From the NCBI RefSeq assembly GCF_003473485.1, contig NC_053047.1, forward strand, positions 27,390,972 to 27,454,971: 64,000 bases of DNA. The letters are read 5' to 3'. The notes under the pieces are model-generated. The model was not told the origin of the DNA. It ran no database searches and saw only the letters and a list, made by a program, of their open reading frames with translations. This DNA comes from Medicago truncatula (Eukaryota; Streptophyta; Magnoliopsida; Fabales; Fabaceae). Of the stretch, positions 1 through 11,209 are shown piece after piece (the stretch's first letter is position 1; each line of letters begins with the position of its first letter). The position numbers were made by a program, and so were the translations under genes.

Positions 1-1
1 G

Positions 2-148
2 AGATTAATCTCTAAGTTTGAAAATGAACTTTTTGAAAAAAATTGTGGCATACATGAGATTCTCCAAGATTCTTCCTCACCTAAAACTTCACAACAAAAT
101 AAGGTTGCAGAAAGAGAAAGTAAATCTTGTGAAAATGACACACTATGA
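2..148 (+). pseudogene. Ty1/copia integrase fragment, degraded
   Basis: One reading frame from base 2 to a TGA at 146-148 encodes 48 residues. It includes FENELFEKNCGI and then SPKTSQQNKVAERE, which match the end of the copia integrase core, where the family usually reads close to SAPRTPQQNGVVERKN. The start lies outside the window. Sequence after the stop no longer resembles a polyprotein. It is a dead scrap of a retrotransposon; the call rests on the short PQQN-like motif and its spacing only. Confidence 0.6.
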
Positions 149-479
149 TCGATGAATCTTAGGTTGCAAAACATTTTTGGGCTCAATGAATTTACTTTCA
201 ACTTGATCCCTGAAACCTTTAGCTATTGAAGGAAGTAGCTTTAGGCTTTGTTTGCGAGTTGAATTTTGGAGGGGAGGGGAAGGGAAGGAAAGGCTTATGG
301 AGTGGTAACCCTTGTTTGCAAGTTTTAAAAAAACAAGGGAAAGGTTTTGGGGGGTTTTGAAGGGCTTAATTTGTCCAATTTTAAAGTTCCCCCAAATTGG
401 GGGGTTTTGGGGGGTTAAACATACAAATTGACAATTTTGCCCTCTTAATAATTCAAAATTCCAATTTTAGACCTTACTA

Positions 480-1850
480 AAATTATTACAATCTTTTTTA
501 AAAACAACTTATTCAAAACAACTTATTTATACAAAACAGCTTAATAGGACATCATTTTCAAAAACAGATTATTCAAAACAACTTATTTATGCAAAACAAC
601 TTATTACGACCTCATTTTCAAAAACAGCTTATTGAAAACAACTTATTTATACAAAACAGCTTAATAGGACCTCATTTTCAAAAACAGCTTATTCAAAACA
701 ACTTATTTATGCAAAACATCTTAATACGATCTCTTTTTCAAAAAATGCTTATTTATATAAAACAGCTTATTACGACCTCATTTTCAAAAACCGCTTATTC
801 GAAACAACTTATTTATACAAAACAGCTTATTACGACCTCTTTTTCAGAAAAAGCTTATTTACGCAAAACAGCTTAATACGATCTATTTTTCAAAAACAGC
901 TTATTTATACAAAAACAGCTTATTTATACAAAACAGCTTATTACGACCTCTTTTTCAAAAACAACATATTCAAAACAACTTATTTATGCAAAACAGCTTA
1001 ATACGATCTCTTTTTCAAAAACAGCTTATTCAAAACAACTTATTTATACAAAACAACTTATTACGACCTCATTTACAAAAAACAACTTATTCAAAACAAC
1101 TTATTTATGCAAAACACCTTAATAGACCTCATTTTCAAATACAGCTTATTCAAAATAGCTTATTTATGCAAAACAGCTTAATACGATCTCTTTTTCGAAA
1201 AACAGCTTATTTAGGCAAAACAGCTTAGTACAACCTCATTTTCAAAAATCGCTTATTCAAAACAACTTATTTATACAAAATAGCTTATTACGACCTCTTT
1301 TTCAAAAACAACTTATTTATGCAAAACAGCTTAATACGACCTCATTTTCAATAACGGCTTATTCAAAACAGCTTATTTATGCAAAAAAGCTTAATACGAT
1401 CTCTTTTTCAAAAACAGCTTATTTATACAAAACAGCTTATTACGACCTCAATTTCAAAAATCGCTTATTTAAAACAACTTATTTATACAAAACAGCTTAA
1501 TATGACTTCATTTTAAAAAAAAATAGCTTATTCAAAACAACTTATTTATGCAAAACAGCTTAATACGATTTTTTTTCTTTCAAAAACAGCTTATTACGAC
1601 CTCATTTTCAAACTCCGCTTATTCAAAATAAATTATTTATACAAAACTGCTTATTATGACCTCATTTTCAAAAACTGCTTAGTCAAAAATCGCTTAATAC
1701 AATCTATTTTTCAAAAACAACTTATTGTAAACAGCTTATTTATCCAAAACAGCTTATTATCACCAATTTTCAAAAAACAGCTTATTCAAAACAACTTATT
1801 ACGACCTCTTTCCAAAAACCAGCTTATTCAAAATAACTTATTTTTACAAA
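480..1850 (+). repeat. Left arm of foldback: ~60-bp tandem repeats
   Basis: About 22 imperfect copies of a unit containing CTTATTCAAAACAACTTATT, then ACAAAACAGCTTAATACGAC, then CTCATTTTCAAAAACAG. Copies vary by substitution and by loss of sub-blocks, and the spacing is 60 bp where intact (for example near 625 and 685). The unit is itself made of related sub-motifs around AAAACAGCTTATT. Confidence 0.9.
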
Positions 1851-3005
1851 AAAAGTTTTGGATAAATAAGTTGTTTTCAATTAGTTGTTTTTGAAAAAGA
1901 GATCGTAATAAGTTGTTTTGCATAAATAAGTTGTTTTTAAAAAAGAGATCCTAATAAGCGGTTTTGCATAAATAAGCTGTTTTGAATAAGTTATTTTTTG
2001 AAAAGAGGACATAATAAGTTGTTTTGCATAAATAAATTGTTTTGAATAAGAGGTTTTTGAAATGAGGTCGTTATAAACAGTTTTGTATAAATAAGTTGTT
2101 TTGAATAAGCGATATTTGAAAATGAGGTCGTAATAAGCTGTTTTGTATAAATAAGTTGTTTTGAATAAGCGGTTTTTGAAAATGATGTCGTATTAAGCTA
2201 TTTTGTATAAATAAGCTGTTTTGAATAAGCGGTTTTTGAAAATGAGGTTGTAATAAGCTGTTTTATATAAATAAACTGTTTTGAATAAGCTGTTTTAGTA
2301 AAAGAGATTGTATTAAGTTGTTTTGCATAATAAGTTGTTTTGAATAAGCTGTTTTTGAAAATGAGGTCATATTAAGCTGTTTTGTATAAATAAGTTGTTT
2401 TGAATAAGCGATTTTTAAAAATGAGGTCATAATAAGCTGTTTTGCATAAATAAGTTGTTTTGAATAAGCCTGTTTTTGAAAATGATGTCGTAATAAGCTG
2501 TTTTGAATAAGTTGTTTTTGAAAAAGAGATCGTATTAAGTTGTTTTGCATAAATAAGCTGTTTTGAATAAGTTGTTTTGTATAAATAAGTTGTTTTGAAT
2601 AAGTTGTTTTGTATAAATAAGCTGTTTTGAACAAGTTGTTTTTTGAAAAGAGGTCGTAATAAGCTGTTTTGTATAGATAAACTATTTTGGATAAGTTGTT
2701 TTTGAAAAAGAGATTGTATTAAGCTGTTTTAAATAAGTTGTTTTTCTGAAAAGAGGTCATAATAAGCTGTTTTGTATAAATAAGCTATTTTGAATAAGTT
2801 ATTTTTTAAAAAAAGATCGTAATAATTTGTTTTTCATAAGATAAACTATTTTTTAAAAAGAGGCTGTAATAAGTTGTTTTGTATAAGTAAGTTGTTTATA
2901 AAAAGTGATTGTAATAAGTTTTTTTTTTTTTTTTTATAAATAAGTTGTTTTTTAAAAAATAGATCTTAATAATTTGTTTTTCATGCGATAAGTTGTTTTG
3001 AATAA
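1851..3005 (-). repeat. Right arm of foldback: same ~60-bp repeat, inverted
   Basis: This is the reverse complement of the left-arm unit (TAAGCTGTTTTTGAAAATGA and so on), in about 19 copies that become more degenerate after about 2650. The orientation switch is abrupt near 1850, so a single strand could fold into a hairpin more than 1 kb long. Confidence 0.9.
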
Positions 3006-3228
3006 ATTAGAAGTTAAATTACGAAGTATAACAATGTATTGATTTTAAGAGGAAAAAGGGTAAAATAGTAAAATTATAACATAAGCCCTCCATCTCCTTT
3101 CCTTGTTGGCTTTTTAACTCTCAAACAAGGGGAAGGTTTTCCCTCCTTTCTCCCTTCCCTCCCTTTCCTTCCCTTCCCCTCCTTAGCCTTTCCTTTCCTT
3201 CCCCTTAAAACTCACAAACAAAGCCTTA

Positions 3229-3582
3229 GGGGTTTACTTAAGGTTGTGATTTGATTCCTTGAAGCAACAAAACAGGGTACATAATTTTTGTTTACATGAT
3301 AATATTCAAGATGACACAAGGAAATTATAAGGAAAAATACAAATCTACGGTATGTGCCTTCACAACTTTCATGTGACATTAGGAAAATTATTCATGTCAT
3401 GTCACATGGGCAAAAATAGAATCACATGGGCATTGATAGTAATGACATGTCAATAAACTAATTTGAAGTTTAAATTAATAAATATAATTAGTTAGATTGA
3501 TAAAAGGAGCAATGTTGGTGCTCTAATATGATGATGACAGTGAAACAAGACACATAGACTAACTCTAATATAATTATATAAA
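3229..3582. other. Intergenic, no gene seen
   Basis: AT-rich sequence between the foldback element and the orphan CBF promoter. No credible coding frame, RNA gene or terminal repeat was found. Confidence 0.6.
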
Positions 3583-3887
3583 TACCAAAAATAGTATCTT
3601 CTTATCAATCCTTTTTAATAACTTTATTTAGTGAGCATAGATATTTTGATAAAATGCCTTCTAAAAACATAGAGAGGATATTTTGATAACGTTAAACGTT
3701 TTGAACCAAGTGTTCCTCTATGTCACACATTCTACACACAACCACAAATTCTCTATGTGTATACACTCGTTGGGCTTTTCTCATCGGTTTACCTTTCGCT
3801 TTCAAAATAATTCATATTCAATCACGAAGCCTTCAAAAACTAGCCAGCCATCTGGCTTCATACACTTGTAAAATATCCAAGAAATTT
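3583..3887 (+). promoter_or_regulatory. Orphan CBF promoter copy (no gene downstream)
   Basis: The stretch carries, in order, the blocks found upstream of the CBF genes: CCAAAAATAGTAT, the evening-element-like AGATATTTT (3639-3647), GAGGATATTTTGATAACGTT, a TTGAACCAAGTGTTCCTCT block (about 3700-3719), CTCATCGGTTTACCTTTCGC, TTCAAAATAATTCAT, CAATCACGAAGCC and a CATCTGGCTTCATACAC block that only CBF genes 1 and 2 share. Homology ends near AAAATATCCAA, about 200 bp before where an ATG would lie. The TATA box, leader and coding sequence are absent. The simplest reading is a relic of a lost CBF copy. Confidence 0.8.
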
Positions 3888-3917
3888 GTTGGAGCTTCGG
3901 CAAAATAAAACAACGAT

Positions 3918-4111
3918 AAGTTTTAGTGACAGCTGCAACCGTAGGTAGAGGTCATAATGTATTTAAAACGGTCTCTTTAAAATTACCCACCGTTTTTTCT
4001 GTAGGTAAAGATGGAAAATATGCAGTGACAGTCATTTTGCATGACAAACAAATTTAGCTACAGAAATTTACCCTAATGACAGATTTTGGCCATCACTAAA
4101 AGTCAAATTTC
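3918..4111. repeat. Small inverted-end element, MITE-like
   Basis: The left end reads GTTTTAGTGACAGCTGC and the right end reads CATCACTAAAAGTC, a short imperfect inverted repeat. Internal CCGTAGGTA words also occur in the subterminal part of the CACTA element at 31-35.6 kb. It begins just past the orphan CBF promoter and may mark where that copy was broken. Confidence 0.4.
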
Positions 4112-5278
4112 GTGTAAATTTTTTGTAACGATAAAAAAAAAATATAAATTCAGAGAAAAAGGGCACTCTGGGAGACATGTATCGTTGAGTTTTCAAATAT
4201 TATGAAATGGTTGAACAGAAAAGAAGAAAAGGAAAAAAGAAAAAGAGTATAAAACCAAAATAAATGGTTATTAGGAAGAACTAGATTCATATGGTTTATA
4301 GAACTTACACGCCCAATAAAAATGTGTATATTTTTTGTACAAGAAAAATGCATCTCTTTTAATGTCTACCATTTGTTTTGACTCATTGATGTCCTACGTT
4401 GTTTGGATGATGTGAAATAAAGATGTAAAACAAAAAAAATGTGGATCCCATTTTCTCAATCCGAGATAATATTTATACAACCATTTTTTAGAACTTTTTT
4501 GGAAACTCCTCTATCTACTAATTTCATTGTACTTGTACTCTTTCTATTGTTTAAATTTTTGTGACAATATTTAAATTTTTTTGTACATCTTTGGTTGTCT
4601 CATAGATTATTTTAAAATAATTGTTCAAATGATATACCTCTTTCTCAACTGATACGCGAATAGTGGCGGAGCCGGAAATTTCAAATAGTGGAGACAATAT
4701 TTACATATAAATTTCTAACATTAAATATATATAAAAAATATTACAATAATTTTTTGTGGATTTTCTTTATTCTAAAACTAGCGGAAAGACGGGCACTATC
4801 TGTCTGCTCTTTCTACTGTGCTAACGCATGTGATTTTATTTTATTATGTTTGTTTGTATAATTTTGATTAAAATTTTAAAATATTAATGGAAATAATTGG
4901 TATATAGATTTATAAACAAAATATTGTCAAGTCATATAACAATTATTTATTAACTCAACATATTTTAGTTTGCCTGCATATATTTAAAATAAAGATAAAA
5001 TAATGATCTTTTATTGTTTATTCTAATAGTAATTAGTAACATAATAAATGTTTAGAGGATTTAGAAATGTGTAGCAATGAAAAATAATGGATGAAGAGTG
5101 GGAGAAAAACAAATGATCAAGAAATGGAATGGAGAAAGAAAGATGAGAAAGAGGAAAAACTATGGGAAGAAAAATAAATCAAAACGAGAAATTGAATCAT
5201 GATAAAGTGATTTGTGGAAGGGAGGAAGACATAAATGGGATGTCAAGGATGAGTTTTCAATGGAAATCAAGGTTGCAA
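4112..5278. other. Intergenic, no gene seen
   Basis: AT-rich DNA without a supported gene. A TAGTGGCGGAGCCGGAAATT string near 4660 resembles the end of the repeat at 47.5-47.9 kb and probably comes from the same repeat family. Confidence 0.5.
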
Positions 5279-5762
5279 TTGGATCTCAAAATTAAAAACT
5301 GAGAACCGAACCAAACTAGATCAGTTTAGGTTGGTTCGGTTCGGTTTTGAACCGAACCAAACAAGGTCGAATTATTTTTCGGTTTGGTTCAGTTTGAATT
5401 TTCGGTTTCAACGATGTTGCCCAAACCACTTACATCCCTACATAATATTAGGTATTACATCAGACCTGCAACAGCCCGTTTTTCGCTAGAATTATTTTAT
5501 TTATTTATTATATTTTTTTGAATGTGTTTATGTGTGCTTACTTGTGTTTGTGTGTATTTTATTTGGGATTTGTAGATTTTTGACCTAGAATGGTATTTTA
5601 GTCATTTTAAGACTAAGGGGTATTTTGATCATTTGGCGAACAAAGGTAAATTAATCATTTTTATTTAGAACATTATTTTTGGTATTTTAGTGAGAATTAT
5701 TATTTTTACTAAGTTACTAGTGAGTTGGGGTAATTATTTAGAGATGGTAATTATTCGGTGTT
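5279..5762 (+). repeat. 484-bp direct repeat, copy 1
   Basis: Nearly identical to 6265-6748, with the same length and no visible gaps. It begins at TTGGATCTCAAAATTAAAAA, holds a palindromic GAACCGAACC / GGTTCGGTTC stretch, and then about 290 bp of the start of the LTR family that begins TGCAACAGCCCG. The copies are 986 bp apart. Confidence 0.9.
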
Positions 5763-6264
5763 GATCAAAAAATATCCGAACCCATGAAATTTTCATCGGT
5801 TCAGTTTGATTCAGTTTTTACTATTTTTAAAAAAAAGAAACCGAACCAAACTAGTCGGTTTGCATCGGTTCCGTAGATCGGAATGTTTGAAAATACAATT
5901 GAAAAATTTATATTTTCATAAATTTGTATTTCAAACAAACAACATACTCAAATATTTAATAGAACCTTGTTTTTCATGTTCTCTATTGTTCAAACTACTT
6001 TGTATAACTAACATGATAAAACTAACAAGAGATGGACGATCCCAGTGACGATGAGGAGATGGGTTAGGTGTGAGTAGCGACTAGTGTTCTTTTATAGTGG
6101 AAACGAAATAGAATGTGAGTGATGAGATGAGATGATGATGGGAAAAAGTGAAAGAATTAAGGAGTATTTTATGTTGGACTTTAATTTTGAGTTTAATCAT
6201 AAGTGTGTATGAGGAGGGATAATATTACTAAAATGGAGAGTGAAGTTAGCATCGGTTCGGTTTG
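5763..6264. other. Spacer between the 484-bp repeats
   Basis: Contains another GAACCGAACC-type stretch (about 5795-5880) and a GTTAGCATCGGTTCGG string just before copy 2, so the GGTTCGG-rich element is present at least three times. No gene seen. Confidence 0.5.
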
Positions 6265-6748
6265 TTGGATCTCAAAATTAAAAACCGAGAACCGAACTAA
6301 ACTAGATCAGTTTAGGTTGGTTCGGTTCAGTTTTGAACCGAACCAAACAAGGTCGATTTCTTTTTCGGTTTGGTTCGGTTTGAATTTTCGGTTTCAACGA
6401 TGTTGCCCAAACCACTTACATCCCTACCTAATATTAGGTATTACATCAGATCTGCAACAGCCCGTTTTTCGCTAGAATTATTTTATTTATTTATCATATT
6501 TTTTTGTATGTGTTTATGCGTGCTTACTTGTGTTTGTGTGTATTTTATTTGGGATTTGTGGATTTTTGACCTATAAGGGTATTTTAGTCATTTTAAGACT
6601 AAGGGGTATTTTGGTCATTTGACGAGCAAAGGTAAATTAATCATTTTTATTTTGAACATTATTTTTGGTACTTTAGTGAGAATTATTATTTTTACTAAGT
6701 TACTAGTAAATTGGGGTAATTATTTAGAGATGGTAATTATTCGGTGTT
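6265..6748 (+). repeat. 484-bp direct repeat, copy 2
   Basis: Second copy of the repeat at 5279-5762. Here the TGCAACAGCCCG start at 6453 runs on into the full LTR, so this copy keeps the original context and copy 1 is the duplicate. Confidence 0.9.
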
Positions 6749-8402
6749 TTAACGATTTAATAGAGTAGTAACGTTTAAGAATTAGTTAGTAAGGATGCTG
6801 AGTCCATTATGACAATTAGAAACCTATCTCAATTAAGATGTGACTCTATAAGCATAACTCTTATGAGAAATTAGGTTAAGCCATTCATTATTTCATTTCA
6901 CAAAAACATAAGAGGTATAGAGAGAAAGTAGATTGCAAGAGGAAAAGAAGAGGAAGCTAGTGAGAGAGAGTTTGGGGTTTGAAGAGCTAGGGAGAGATTT
7001 AAGCGTAAGCTAGTGGATTCAAGACCTACAGGTAAGGGGGATAGATTCCTTTCATCAATTAGGCTATAATTGTGACTTTTGTAATTTTTTACGATGAATT
7101 ATGTGCTCTTAATTCATGTGCAATTATGGGTATGTTAAACTTCATGAATTGATGAGTGTAAATCATGAATTGATGAGTGATTATTGTTGAAACATGTTTA
7201 AATTCACTTCATAAATGTTTATTTATGTTTGTATGTTGATGGAGTTTGAATTGGTGTGGTTGTTTTTGAAGTTTGAATGAATTATGAAAAATAAAAATGT
7301 AGGTTTTGGAGAAAAATGAACATAAAGATGATTTTGATGAGAATTGATGCTATGATTCCATGTTTGTTATTGTTTTGATTGCTTTTTTATGTATTTTAAC
7401 TAATAAACATGTTTGGGGGACAAATTTAGATCAAAGGGGATCAAAAACGGGATTTTGGGGTGAAAAGTGATGGGTTCTCGAGAGGGAAAACCCAAGATAA
7501 AGGATTATGTTCTGGTGTAGCTCGTCGTTGCGTGTTGCAACATGCAGAACCCCATGTTTTGGGTGTTTCGGGTGCTTCGGGGTCGATTCGAACTGTCCAA
7601 ACTAATTCTTTTGATGTATTAAACTGTTATCAAACTTTCTAAACCTTTGGAAAAATCAAATTAATTGGATTGAATTTGGTTTCGTGAATCGAATCAAACT
7701 TTTTGAAAAATGCTCAAGAACACATAATTTTCTGAAACTCGTTTTTCTCAAAGGAAAAGGGTGGGGTTAAGTTTTTTTACTGTAATTATGATTTATAAAA
7801 TGGTTTTCAATGGTATTCATGAGTTTTAACTTGGTTTAATTTTAAAATTGAAATTCCTTTGGACAACGACAAATTGAGACGAACTTAGTGAAACTTTGAA
7901 ATTAATCGATTTTGGCCTATGCTGCGTATATGCATATGCTACTGTGATCTTATGTGAGTAGTGTATATGCTTTGTTTAGGTGTTTGATCGTGTTTACCTT
8001 GTTTTGTTGAATTACTTAGAAAATGTGGAAAGTTGTGAAAATAGACGAACTTTATTAAAATGTGGTTTAAGACTGGATAACTTGTAAGTGGCTTTACTCT
8101 CATGATAATAGGATATGATACGAATGAATCAATGATGATTGAGTATTAAATACAATGAATGCCATGATGTGGTTAGTTGTCCGTCTTTTATGCAAAATGT
8201 GATTTTGAAACTTTATCGTTCCCTTCATGTGTTAATAGCTGATGATGTTTATGATGATGATTTCCTTGGTGATTTTAACTTGATGAATTGATGATGACTT
8301 GTTGAATTGGGACTTATTGATTGTATGGATGTAACTATTTCATAATGCAAATGTTGTTGAAAAACATAATTTGTGATGGTTATTATAGTGATATATATTT
8401 AT

Positions 8403-10860
8403 TGTTGGAAAAAAAATGTGTTTAACATTACCCTTTGAGTTTTGATGATAACAAGGTATTAAAAGATGTCAATTGAATATGCTAATATTTGTAAAGTGTG
8501 CAGGACCATAGACAAAAATTTGAAACGTCTCTTTAAAGCATAGGTTCTGAAGAACAAATGAGAGCAATGGAATCTACAAAAAGGAAGCTTGAGTTGCAAG
8601 GAAGCGTCTGAAGGAAAGAGGTTTTGAAATCAAGAGGTTCTGAAGATCAACAGAAGCTAACGTCATCAGAAGTACTCTCATCAGAAGTTTTTCACCAAAA
8701 GCTGAAGATCATCAGAAGCTGGAAGCTTTAAAGTTTGTTAAATGTTGTTATTATTATGCCTATCATTGCAGAAGGAATAAAAGTCTGGAGCAATGGCTAT
8801 TTCATAGGAATTGGAAGACATTTGATTCTTATTCTTTGGGGAATGTTGGAAAAGGACAATAGTACAATTGTACAACTACTATCTCCACTACTCTGTTTTG
8901 TGTCTGCAATAGTACAAGAACAACAATAGTGTGATGATTCATTTATTATCTATTTTAATATGTTATTTAGTTTTGTTTTAATTAGATTTAAGTTTATTTT
9001 ATTTTAATATTATTTCCTTTTTGAGCTATTTTACTACAATTGCATATTATTATATTTCAGGAACGAATATTTGATGGATTGAGTCTTGGAGCAAAAGAAA
9101 ATGGTTTTGGAGCTGTTTCGGTATGAAAATACGAAGATTCGGAGACAAAAATATATCTCTCTCAAGTCAGAAACTTGGCACGGCCCGTCTTAGGCTTGGC
9201 ACGGCCGTGCCACCCTCCAGAACTACTTTTGTTGCTTTTGCTTAGATTTTAAGCTACTCTGTTTTAGTTTACTTGTGGAACATTCTAGTGATTGCTTAGA
9301 TTTTAAGTCGAATGTAAACTATAAATAGAGTAGCTAGCCATCACAAATATTCATCTTTTCTTGGAATTCAATAAGTGACAATTGTCTTTCTAATAAAAGT
9401 TCTTTTCTTTTCTTTTACTTTCTTGTTATTTACTTTTATGCTTTCTCTCTTCTTCTCCATGTCTACGATGACCATGAGTGAGTAGACTTCTTATGTCTTG
9501 GGATTGTTGGATAAGTCTAATGACATAATCGTAATCAAGTCAAGCCTTAAACCTTAGTATTGTATAAACCTAGTTTCTCTTATAAATTCACCGTTTTAAC
9601 ATGGATTAAATATTATCAAACTGTGGAAACGAAAGTGGAGGGTTTGATAATCGTTAATCCATCATTCCAAATGTTAATTCATAAAACGAAAGTGGAGCTT
9701 TAATATTCGATCAAGTAAATTTAGACAATGATTGCGAAACATGAAAATAGTCTAGTGAACCTTGAGACTTATAGAGTTTCGATCTTCAAGGATTCTAATA
9801 GTAATCAACCATGAAAATAGGCATGCTTGCTAGAGGAACACACTCACTGAGACCGATAGGAGATGTGATAGGCTTAAAAGAAACTCGTCATTAGAAACTA
9901 GGTCTAAAATAAGGTTTAGGTTTAATGGCTTGGCTTGTGAATGATTTTGTCGCCTATGACGGACCAACGATCCCAAGGCTCTCTTTTATTATTATTTTCT
10001 CTTTCAATCATTTGAAAACAACAATCTTACATTCTTAATTCTCTTCTAATCACCAACTAAAGTTAATTGAATTAAACAACTCCCTATCGGAACAATACTC
10101 TTTTCATTACTACTTCGATAAGACCGTGCACTTGCGGTTTTATCTCATCATTGTGACTACACTGGTATTCCTCTATACTTGGAATGGATTTGAAATTGTT
10201 TCTTCTTAGGACAATAACCAAATCAAGCAACAGATCATTGGTGATTTGATCAAGTTTCAAACGACTCTTTTGATGTGCTGAAAATCATCAACGTCTCTCT
10301 CACACCACTATATAATGGATTAAAGACTTGAAGATTTCCAAAAGACTCACAACAAATTTACAAGTGTCAAAACTCTTCTGAAATTGTTCCACATTAAAGT
10401 TCACTTATAATTTCTTATCAACCTTCATATCTTAGAAATTCGAGAGTCTTAAGAGTCTGTATTTGATTTGTATTTGTGAACACCACTGATTGTATATCAA
10501 CTGTTCAACCTCAAACAATTTTCTTTGTAATTCTGTTTGAATAGAAGTCTCTTGCAGTTGTGCTTGAGTAGTTTGAAGTCTCTTGGTATTTTGAGCAGTG
10601 AACATTTATAATCAGATATTGATTTTATTGAACTCTCCTTGGAAGTGCTAAGGGAACAAGAATACTTCCGGTTTGTGGAAGGAACCTGTATAATTGCTTT
10701 GTGTCTTTCTTCTCTCTCTCTCTCTTTACTTATCCGCTGCAACTAGACTCTAAACATTATTTCAAAAGTTGAACTCTATTAGGTTCTGAACAGTGAATTC
10801 AGTCTTAGGAGAATAAAAAGAAACCACAATTAAACTCCCCCTTCTTGTGTTTTTCTCACC
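8403..10860 (+). mobile_element. SIRE/Maximus-like copia solo LTR, itself interrupted
   Basis: Starts TGTTGGAAA at 8403 and ends before TTTAT at 10861; TTTAT also precedes the start (8398-8402), a 5-bp target duplication. Internal marks are GAGTTTTGATGATAACAAGG and repeated GAAG/TCATCAGAAG words, which also occur in the fragment at 21.8-22.5 kb. Without the insertion at 8932-10150 it is about 1.2 kb, a normal size for this LTR type. The last base is not the usual CA, so the end could be off by a few bases. Confidence 0.65.
8932..10150 (+). mobile_element. Solo LTR inside the SIRE-like LTR
   Basis: The uninterrupted relative at 22.26-22.35 kb shows where this sequence was inserted. It starts TGATGATTC and ends TCTCATCA, between near-duplicate flanks TAGTG (8927-8931) and TTGTG (10151-10155). 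It contains the palindrome GGCACGGCCGTGCC near 9200 and ends with a GTGCACTTGCGG stretch. No coding capacity. The youngest insertion of this nest. Confidence 0.65.
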
Positions 10861-10865
10861 TTTAT

Positions 10866-10895
10866 ATATATATATATATATCTGTGTGTGTGTGA
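10866..10895. repeat. AT/GT microsatellite
   Basis: A short run of AT followed by GT dinucleotides directly after the SIRE-like LTR. Confidence 0.8.
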
Positions 10896-11209
10896 GTTAT
10901 GCATTGTCGAGTCCTTACTTGAAGTCCATGCATTCGTAGTCATTTAAAGGTGATTTGAAGAATGTAATTGGTAATGTTTATTACATAGCTTCTGCAGAAC
11001 ATAATTGATGATGTTTATCATGTTGGTGGATTCATTAACGGTAAAATTATCTCTGGAATCCTAATGGTACCACATGCATCTAGAGAAGAGTCTAGAACAT
11101 TACATGCATCTGATATTTGGTGAAATTGTGTCATACTTGACTGTGTGATTTGGTGATTATGTGCATTGATGAAACTTGGTGAATTATATGAATTATGATT
11201 GGTGAATTA

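Larger units (their letters stand above)
244..3225. mobile_element. 3-kb foldback transposon, PIF/Harbinger (Tourist)-like ends
   Basis: The ends are the perfect inverted repeat GGCTTTGTTTG (244-254) and CAAACAAAGCC (3215-3225), flanked by TTA on both sides (241-243, 3226-3228). A 3-bp TTA duplication and this terminal sequence fit Tourist/PIF-Harbinger elements. Inside the ends lie a G-rich/purine tract on the left (about 269-293) and its pyrimidine mirror on the right (about 3140-3205). The whole interior is a palindrome: an array of ~60-bp repeats in one orientation to about 1850, then the same repeat in the opposite orientation to about 3005. No transposase is visible, so it is non-autonomous. 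Some frames stay open only because the repeat unit is a multiple of three. Confidence 0.85.

Noticed and set aside
589-1228. Open frames rich in Gln, Asn, Leu and Phe on the plus strand (and 2263-2634 on the minus strand)
   Set aside because: They read through the ~60-bp foldback repeat, whose period is a multiple of three; the peptide is only the repeat translated.
480-3005. Possible CRISPR-like or centromeric satellite array
   Set aside because: No unique spacers, the repeats are contiguous and inverted at the centre, and the block is bounded by transposon ends.
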